From the NCBI RefSeq assembly GCF_018101125.2, contig NZ_JAELVF020000005.1, positions 13,400 through 77,399 on the forward strand: 64,000 nucleotides of DNA. The letters are read 5' to 3'. The notes under the pieces are model-generated. The model made no database searches and was not told where the DNA came from. It was given only the letters and a program-made list of their open reading frames with translations. Position 1 is the stretch's first letter. Every line of letters begins with the position of its first letter. The DNA comes from Streptomyces tardus (GTDB taxonomy: Bacteria > Actinomycetota > Actinomycetes > Streptomycetales > Streptomycetaceae). This document shows, piece after piece, positions 1 to 9,400 of the stretch. The position numbers and the translations under genes were made by a program.

Positions 1-400
1 GCTTGAGGTAGTCGCTGGAGGAGAGCCCGGCGAAGACGCCGGTGCGGGTGCCGCGGACCGAGCGGGGGTCGATGCCGGCGCGTTCGAAGCTCTCCCAGGC
101 GGTCTCCAGGAGGAGGCGCTGCTGGGGGTCCATGGCGAGGGCCTCGCGCGGGGAGATGCCGAAGAAGTCGGCGTCGAAGTCGGCGGCGTCGTGCAGGAAT
201 CCGCCCTCGCGGGTGCGGGAGCTGCCTTCGTGGGCGGGTACGGCGTCGTAGAGGGCGTCGAGGTTCCAGCCCCGGTCGGCGGGGAACGGCGCGATGGCGT
301 CGGTGCCGTCGGCGAGGAGCTGCCACAGGTCCTCGGGCGAGCGGACGCCGCCGGGCAGTCGACAGGCCATGCCGACGATCGCGAAGGGCTCGTCGTCGCC
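1..400 (-). other. FscB module 4: start of KS only
   Basis: DDEPFAIVGMACRLPGG opens a third KS after the module 3 ACP linker. About 130 residues are visible before the window ends, short of the active-site Cys. In the candicidin scheme this module should carry a methylmalonyl AT and a KR forming C37-OH, but none of that is in view. Confidence 0.85.
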
Positions 401-3400
401 GTGCGGGGCGTGCGCGGCGACGGGCGCGGCGGGTGCGGCGGTGAGGCCGTCGAAGAGTTCGGCGTCGAGGAAGGCGGCGAGTTCGGCGACGGTCGGGTGG
501 TCGAAGACGAGGGTGGCGGGCAGCCGCAGGCCGGTGGCGCCGCTGAGACGGTTGCGGAGTTCGACGGCGGTCAGGGAGTCGAACCCGAGGTCGCGGAAAG
601 CGCGTTGGGCATGCAGCAGGTCGGGGTCGGCGTGGCCGAGGACGGCCGCCGCGTAGGTGCCGACGAGGTCGCGCAGGGCGGTGTGCCGGTCGTCGGCGGA
701 GAGTCCGGCGAGACGTCCGCGGAGGGCGTCGGTGCCGGAGGCGGTGCCCGCTTCGGCGGTGCGGCGGGCCGGTCCCCGGTACAGGGCGCGCAGCAGATGC
801 GGTATCTCGTCGGTCTCGGCGCGGAGTTGACCGGTGGAGAGGCGGATGGGCACCAGGTGCGGGCGCTGTTCGGTGAGCGCGGCATCGAAGAGGGCCATGC
901 CGTCGGCGGCGGAGAGAGGCAGTACACCGGAGCGGCGGACCCGGGCGAGGTCGGTGGCGTCGAGTTGGCCGGTGAGGGCGCTGGTGTCGGCCCACAGGCC
1001 CCAGGAGAGGGAGGTGGTGGGCAGTCCGGCGGCGCGGCGGCGGTGGGCGAGCGCGTCGAGGTAGGTGTTGGCGGCGGCGTAGTTGGCCTGCCCTGCGTTG
1101 CCGAAGACTCCGGCGCCCGCCGAGAACAGCACGAGGTCGGCGAGGTCGAGGTCGCGGGTGAGGCGGTCGAGGTTGCGGGCGGCATCGGCCTTGGGGGCGA
1201 GGACGGTGCGCAGCCGGTCGGGGGTGAGGGCTTCCAGGGCGCCGTCGTCGACGGTGCCCGCGGCGTGCACGACGGCGGTGAGGGGGTGTGCGGCCGGGAC
1301 TGCGGCGAGGAGCGCGGCGAGGGCGTCGGGGTCGGCCGCGTCGCAGGCGGCGACGGTGACCTCGGCGCCGGACTCGCGCAGTTCGGCGGCGAGTTCGGCG
1401 GCGCCGGGGGTGTCGGGTCCGCGCCGTCCGGTGAGGAGGAGGTGGCGCATGCCGTGCCGGGTGACGAGGTGCCGGGCGAGGATGCCGCCGAGGACTCCGA
1501 CGCCGCCGGTGACCAGAACGGTGCCCTCGGGGTCCCAGCTGCGCGGCAGGGTGAGGACGATCTTGCCGTAATGCTTGGCCTGCGCCATGTGCCGGAACGC
1601 GGCGCGGGCGTGGCGGACGTCCCAGGTGACGGTGGGCAGCGGAGCGAGGGCACCGGTCGCGAAGAGGTCCGTGAGGTCGCGGAACATCTCCTGGATGCGG
1701 TCCTCGCCCGCCTCGCGCAGCTCGTACGCCTGGTAGAGGGCGACGGCCGGGTGGTCGACGACGACCTGTCCGGGGTCGCGGACGTCGGTCTTGCCCATCT
1801 CGACGAGGCGGCCGCCGGGGGCGAGCAGGCGCAGGGAGGCGTCGATGAACTCGCCCGCGAGGGAGTTGAGGACGACGTCGACGCCGCGTCCGCCGCTGGT
1901 GGCGCGGAAGCGGTCCTCGAAGTCGAGGGTGCGGGAGGAGGCGAGGCGGTCGCCGGCCCAGCCGTCGGCGCGCAGCAGGTCGCGCTTGTGGTCGCCCGCG
2001 GTGCCGTACACGTCGGCGCCCCAGTGCCGGGCCAGTTGGGCGGCGGCCATGCCGACTCCGCCCGCGGCTGCGTGCACGAGGACGGACTCGCCCGCCTGCA
2101 GGTGGGCGAGGTCGCGGAGGCCGTAGTAGGCGGTGAGGTAGGCGACGGGCACGGAGGCGGCCTGGGCCCAGGTCCAGCCGTCGGGGGTGGGCGCGACCAT
2201 GCGGGCGTCGGCGACGGCGTGGGTGGCGAAGCCGCCGGAGACCAGGCCCATCACGCGGTCGCCGGGGGCGAATCCGGTGACGTCCGCTCCGACGGCGGTG
2301 ACGACACCGGCCGCCTCGGCGCCCAGGAGCACGGCGGGGCCGGGGTACATGTCGAGGGTGTTGAGGACGTCGCGGAAGTTGAGTCCGGCGGCGCGCACCT
2401 CGATGACGAGTTGTCCGGCGGCGGGCGTGGTGAGCTCCTCGGGGCAGGGCACGAGGTCGAGCTTGTCGACGGAGCCCTTCTCGGGGATGTCGAGACGCCA
2501 GGTGTCGGTGCCGGTGGGCACGGTGAGGACGTCGTCGCCGCGCGGGCGGGTCAGGCGCGGGGCGTACGCGGCGCCCTGGCGGAGGGCGAGTTGCGGCTCT
2601 CCGGAGGCGAGGGCGGCGGGCAGTGCGAGCCAGGAGTCGGTGTGCGGGTCGAGGTCGGCGAGGACCAGGCGGCCCGGGTACTGGGCCTGGGCGGACCGCA
2701 CCAGCCCCCAGACGGCGGCGCCGCGCAGGTCGTGGGCGGGGTCGCCGCTCGCGGTGGCGACGGCGCCGCGGGTGACGACGACCAGCGGGGTGGTGTCGGT
2801 GCGGTCGTCGGCGAGCCACTCCTGGACGGTGGCGAGCACCTCGTCGAGGACGGTGTCGGGGACGTCGGAGGTGCTGTCCCCGTCGGCGGCGGCCCCGGCG
2901 AACAGGACGGCGACGGAGGGGAGTTCTGCGACGGCGTCGGAGACGGTGGTGTGACGGGGCAGCGGGTCGCCGCTGCCGTCGGGTGCGACGGGTTCGGCGG
3001 CGGGGTCGCCGAGGACGGCCCAGTCGGTGGCGGCAGGTGCGGCGGCGGGCGGGGTGACGGGGGTCCAGTCGAGGCGGAACAGCCAGTCGCGGGCGGCGCG
3101 GGCCGACGCGTCGAGGGTCTCGGCGGCGACCTCGCGGACGGTGAGCCGCTCGATGGCGGCGACGGGTGCCCCGGTGGGGTCGGTGAGGTGGACGGAGACG
3201 GTGTCCCGGCCGTCCGGGGAGACCCGTACCCGCAGAGCGGTCGCGCCGGTGGCGTGCAGGGCGACCCCGGACCAGGCGAACGGCACCACGGTGCGGCCGT
3301 CGGCGGCGCCCGGGGCGAGGTGGGCGGCGTGCAGGGCGGCGTCGAGGAGCGCGGGGTGGATGCCGAAGCGTCCGGCGTCGCCGGCGACCGCCTCGGGCAG

Positions 3401-6400
3401 GACGACCTCGGAGAACAGGTCGTCGCCGCGGCTCCAGACGGCGCGGACTCCCTGGAAGACCGGGCCGAAGGCGTAACCGCGGTCGGCGAGCGTCGAGTAG
3501 AAGCCGTCGGAGGCGAGAGCGGTGGCGCCGCGCGGGGGCCACACGGTGAAGTCCTCGGGCCGTTCGACGGCGGGTGCGCCGGGTTCGGTGAGGGTGCCCT
3601 GGGCGCGCAGGGTCCAGAGGTCCTCGGTGTCGCCGTCCGGTCCGGTGGCGCGGGTGTGCACGGTGACGGGCCGGCACCCGCCCTGGTCGGGTACGCCGAC
3701 GCCGATCTGGACCTGGACCTCGCCGCGCTCCTGGAGGACGACGGGCGCCTGGAGGGTGAGTTCGTCGACGCGACCGCAGCCGAGGACGTCGCCGGCGCGG
3801 ATCACGGACTCGACGAGCGCGGTGCCGGGGACGATCACGGTGCCGGACACGGCGTGGTCGGCGAGCCAGGGGTGGGTGCGCAGCGACCAGCGCGCGGTGG
3901 CCACCAGGCCGTCGCCACCCGCGAGTTCGACGGAGGCGCCGAGCAGGGGGTGGTCCGGGGAGTCGAGTCCGGCGGAGCTGACGTCGCCGCCGAGGTCGGC
4001 GAAGCGCGGCCAGTAGTGCTGCCGTTGGAAGGGGTAGGTGGGGAGGTCGACGCGGCGGGGCCGCAGACCCTCCCAGTGAACGCCCCAGTCGACGTCCGCG
4101 CCCAACGCCCACGCCTCGCTCAACGACAGCGCAAAACGCTCCAAACCACCCTCGTCACGCCGCAGCGTCCCCACCACACCCGCACGCACCCCCGCATCCT
4201 CAATCGTCTCCTGCACCCCCGTCGCCACCACCGGATGCGCACTGATCTCCGCAAACACCTGAAAACCATCAGCAAGCAACGCACGCGTCGCCGCCTCGAA
4301 CTCCACCGTCCCCCGCAAATTCCGATACCAATACGAACCATCCAACTCGACGGTGTCAATCACAGAACCCGACACCGTCGAATAGAACGGCACCGCACCC
4401 GAACGCCCCACCACCGAAGAAAGCAACTCCGCCAACTCACCCTCAATACGCTCCACATGCACAGAATGAGACGCATAATCCACCGCAACCCGACGAACCC
4501 GAACCCCCAACCCCTCACACCGCTCCACAAAAACATCCAACACATCCGCATCACCCGACACCACCACCGACGACGGCCCATTCACCGCCGCCACACCAAT
4601 ACGACCCCCGAACTCCCCCAACAACGACCGCACTTCCTCCACACCCCGCGCAACCGAAACCATCCCACCCAAACCCGAAAGAGCCCGCAACGCCCGCGAC
4701 CGCAACGCAACAACCCGCGCACCATCCTCAACCGACAAACCACCCGCCACCACCGCAGCAGCAATCTCCCCCTGCGAATGACCCACCACCGCAGCAGGCT
4801 CCACACCACCCACACGCCACACCTCAGCCAACGACACCATCACCGCCCACAAAGCAGGCTGCACCACATCAACCCGCTCCAACGACGCAGCACCCTCAAC
4901 CCCCCTCAACACATCAAGCAACGACCAATCCGTAAACGCCTCCAACGCCACACCACACTCAGCAACCCGCGACGCAAACACCGACGACGAAGCAAGCAAC
5001 TCCACCGCCATACCCACCCACTGAGAACCCTGACCCGGAAAAACAAAGACAACGCCGCCGGCGCCCTCACCCGCGGTCGCCTCGACGACCCGGGCAGACG
5101 CCTCGCCCGCGGCCAGCGCGTCGAGCCCGGCCAGGAAGGTGTCGGTGTCCCGGCCGACGACGACGGCACGCCGGTCCATCGGCGCCCGGGTGACGGCGAG
5201 GGCGTGGGCCACATCCAGCGGCGCGGCGCCGGAGGCGCGCACCCGGGTGGCCAGCCGTGCCGCCTGCTCGGCGAGCGCGGCGCCGGTCTTCGCGGAGATC
5301 ACCCAGGGCAGCCAACGGCCCTCGGCGGCGGCGGAATCGGCGTCGGCGTCGCCCACTGTGACGGGCTCGGCCGCCTCCTCGACCCGCTCCTCGGCCGGCG
5401 CCTCCTCCAGAACGAGGTGGCCGTTGGTGCCGCTGATGCCGAAGGAGGAGATGCCCGCCCGGCGCGGACGGCCCGTCTCCGGCCACGGGGTGGCCTCGGT
5501 GAGCAGGCGCACCGCGCCGCTCGACCAGTCGACCACGGGGGTCGGGTTGGTGATGTGCAGGCTCCTGGGCAGCACGCCGTGCTCCATCGCCAGGACCATC
5601 TTCATCATTCCGGCGACACCGGCGGCGGCCTGGGTGTGGCCGATGTTCGACTTCAGGGAGCCGAGCAGCAGCGGCTGTCCGGGAGCGCGGCCCTGGCCGT
5701 AGGTGGCGAGGATGGCCTGCGCCTCGATGGGGTCGCCGAGCGGGGTGCCGGTGCCGTGCGCCTCGACGACGTCGACCTCGCCCGCGGTGAGCCCGGCGTT
5801 GGCGAGGGCCTGCCGGATGACGCGCTGCTGGGAGGGGCCGTTGGGCGCGGTGAGCCCGTTGGAGGCACCGTCCTGGTTGAGCGCGGAACCACGCACCACC
5901 GCGAGGACCGGATGACCGTTGCGACGCGCATCGGAGAGGCGCTCCAGCAGGACCAGGCCGACGCCCTCGGCGAAGCCCATGCCGTCGGCGCCCTCGGCGA
6001 ACGCCTTGCAGCGACCGTCGGCGGCGAGACCTCGCTGCCGGGAGAACTCGACATACGGCTCGGGCGTGGACATGACGGTGACACCGCCGGCGAGGGCCAT
6101 CGTGCACTCGCCGGTGCGCAGTGACTGCAGCGCCAGGTGGAGCGCCACCATGGACGAGGAGCAGCCGGTGTCCATGGTGACGGCCGGGCCCTCGAAGCCG
6201 TACGTGTAGGAGAGGCGGCCGGAGGCGATGCTGGAGGCGTTGCCGGTCATCAGGTGACCGGCCAACTCCTCCTGGGCTGCGGCTCCGCCGAGCCTGACCT
6301 GGTAGTCGGTGGTGATGCTGCCGACGAAGACGCCGGTTGCGCTGTTGCGCAGGGTCTGCGGGTCGATCCCGGCGCGCTCGAAGGTCTCCCAGGACGTCTC

Positions 6401-9400
6401 CAGCAGAAGCCGCTGCTGCGGGTCCATGGCGAGCGCCTCGCGCGGCGAGATCCCGAAGAAGGCAGGGTCGAATCCGGCGACGTCCCGGATGAAGCCGCCC
6501 TCGCGGCTGTAGGTGGTGCCCTGCCGCTCGGGGTCCGGGTCGTACATCGCGTCGAGGTCCCAGCCGCGGTCCTCGGGCGGGGTGGAGACGACGTCGAGTT
6601 CGGCCGCCACGAGGTCCCAGAGTTCCTCGGGTGTAGTGACGCCGCCGGGGAAGCGGCAGGCCATGGCGACGACGGCCATCGGCTCGTCGGTGACGCCCGC
6701 GGAGACCACCACGGGCTGGGCGGCGGGACGTTCGTCGCCGAGCAGCAGAGTGCGCAGATGGGCGGCGACGGCGGTGGTGTTGGGGTAGTCGAAGAGGAGC
6801 GTGGTGGGGAGGGCGACGTCGGTCGCGGCGGTGATCCGGTTGCGTACCTCGACGGCGGTCAGCGAGTCGAACCCGAGGTCCTTGAAGGCGCGGTTGACGT
6901 CGATGGCGTCCGGTGAGGAGTGGCGCAGCGCGGTGGCGACCTCCGCTCGGATCAGGTCGGTGAGCAGACGGTCCTGTTCGGCGGGGGCGAGGCCGCGCAG
7001 CCGCTCGCGCAGGGCGTGGGTGTCGGGGGCGGCAGGGGCGGTGGCGGCGGCCGTCTCCAGGGCGCGGCGGACCTCGGGCAGGTCGCCGAGGAGCGGGCTG
7101 GGCCTGGCCGCGGTCAGCACGCCCGCGTAGGACTGCCAGTCGACGTCGACGACGGTGGCGTGCGGAACGCCCTCGGCGACGGCGGCGCGCAGCGCGGCGA
7201 CGGCGGTGTCGGGCGCCATGGGGGCGAGGCCGTCGTGGCTCATGCGGTCGGCGAGCACGTCGGCGGTGGCCATGCCCGCGTCGGCCCAGGGTCCCCACGC
7301 GACGGAGGTGACGGGCAGCCCGGCGGCGCGGCGCTGTTCGGCGACGGCGTCCAGGTAGGCGTTGGCGGCGGCGTAGTTGGCCTGTCCGGCGTTGCCGAGG
7401 ACGCCGACGATCGACGAGAACAGCACGAACATCGTCAGCTCGTGACCGCGGGTCAGCTCGTCGAGGTTCGCGGTGCCGAGGGTCTTGGGGCGCAGGACGG
7501 CGTCGAAGCGGCCCGGGGTGAGGCCGTCGAGGACACCGTCGTCGAGGACGCCGGCGGCGTGCACGACGCCGGTCAGCGGGAGGTCGGCGGGGAGCGAGTC
7601 GAGGAGCCGGGCGAGCTGGTCGCGGTCGGCGACGTCGCAGTCGGCGACGGTGACCCGGGCGCCGAGGCCCTCCAACTCGCGGACGAGGTCGACGACTCCG
7701 GGCGCGTCGGCGCCGCGGCGGCTGGTGAGGACGAGGTGGCGGGTGCCGGAGGCGGCGAGCGAGCGGGCGACGTGCGCGCCGAGGGCGCCGGTGCCGCCGG
7801 TGACCAGGACGGTGTCGTGGGCGCCCCAGCCGCCGATTCCGTCGTCGTCGGTGGCCGGGGTGTCGGCTGCGCCGGACGCGTCGCCGGGAACGTCGCCGGA
7901 CGCGTCCGTGGCGGGGGCCGGGTCGGGCAGGGGCATCCGGGCGAGGCGGCGTACGTGGGCGCCGGAGGGCCGTACGGCGATCTGGTCCTCGGTGCCGTCG
8001 AGGAGCGCGGCGAGCCGGGACAGGGTGCGGGCGTCGGGCGCGGCGGGCAGGTCGACGAGACCGCCCCAGCTGTCGGGGAGTTCGAGGGCGACGGCCCTGC
8101 CGAAGCCCCAGGTCTCGGCCTGGACCGGCGAGGTCAGCGGGTCGCGGCTGTCGACGGCGACGGCGCCCCGGGTGAGGGCCCAGAGGCGGGCTCCGGTGCC
8201 GGACAGGGCGTGCACCAGGTCCTTGGCGGCGGCGAGGCCGCGCGGCAGGGCGGGGTGGTCGGGGTGGGGGCGCTCGTCGAGGGCGAGCAGGGAGAGCACA
8301 CCGGTGATGTCGGGGCCGTCGAGGAGCGCGGCGAGGGCCGCGGTGTCCTCGTCGCCGGTGAGGTCGTGGCGCTCGACGCGCAGACCGCGGGCGGTGAGGG
8401 CGCCGAGGACGGTGGCCACCCACGGGTCGTCGGCGTGGCCGGCCGGGACGAGGGCGGGCCAACGGCCGTCGGGTACCGCGCCGTCGGCGCCGGTGAGGGG
8501 GGACCAGCTGACGCGGTAGCGCCAGGAGTCGAGAGTGGAGAAGAGAGTGCGGCGGCGGCGCCAGGTGGCGAGTGCGGGCAGCAGCGCACCGAAGGCCTCG
8601 ACGTCGTCGCCGGTGACCTCCAGTACGGAGGAGAGACGGGTGATGTCGCCGCTCTCGACGGCGGCCCAGAAGTCGCCGTCGGCCGCCTTTCCGGTGGCCG
8701 CGGGGGCGTCCGACTCGGCGGGGGTGAGCCAGTACCACTCGCGCTGGAAGGGGTAGGTGGGGAGGTCGACGCGGCGGGGCCGGAGACCGTCCCAGTGAAC
8801 GCCCCAGTCGACGTCCGCGCCCAACGCCCACGCCTCGCTCAACGACAGCGCAAAACGCTCCAAACCACCCTCGTCACGCCGCAGCGTCCCCACCACACCC
8901 GCACTCACCCCCGCATCCTCAATCGTCTCCTGCACCCCCGTCGCCACCACCGGATGCGCACTGATCTCCGCAAACACCTGAAAACCATCAGCAAGCAACG
9001 CACGCGTCGCCGCCTCGAACTCCACCGTCCCCCGCAAATTCCGATACCAATACGAACCATCCAACTCGACGGTGTCAATCACAGAACCCGACACCGTCGA
9101 ATAGAACGGCACCGCACCCGAACGCCCCACCACCGAAGAAAGCAACTCCGCCAACTCACCCTCAATACGCTCCACATGCACAGAATGAGACGCATAATCC
9201 ACCGCAACCCGACGAACCCGAACCCCCAACCCCTCACACCGCTCCACAAAAACATCCAACACATCCGCATCACCCGACACCACCACCGACGACGGCCCAT
9301 TCACCGCCGCCACACCAATACGACCCCCGAACTCCCCCAACAACGACCGCACTTCCTCCACACCCCGCGCAACCGAAACCATCCCACCCAAACCCGAAAG

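Noticed and set aside
3300..3860. Possible frameshift in DH3
   Set aside because: A first count put the catalytic Asp out of frame. Re-reading the line positions restored the frame, and the translation is continuous.
191..6124. A nearly 2000-codon plus-strand open frame opposite fscB (similar ones opposite fscD, fscE and fscF, the longest over 3000 codons)
   Set aside because: These are antisense shadows of GC-rich PKS codons. They show no domain motifs, are Gly/Val/Arg-rich low-complexity translations, and share no start signals.
5067..8831. A minus-strand frame of about 1250 codons within fscB
   Set aside because: It is the wrong frame. The translation is Arg/Pro-rich, while the adjacent frame encodes continuous KS, AT, KR and ACP motifs without interruption.
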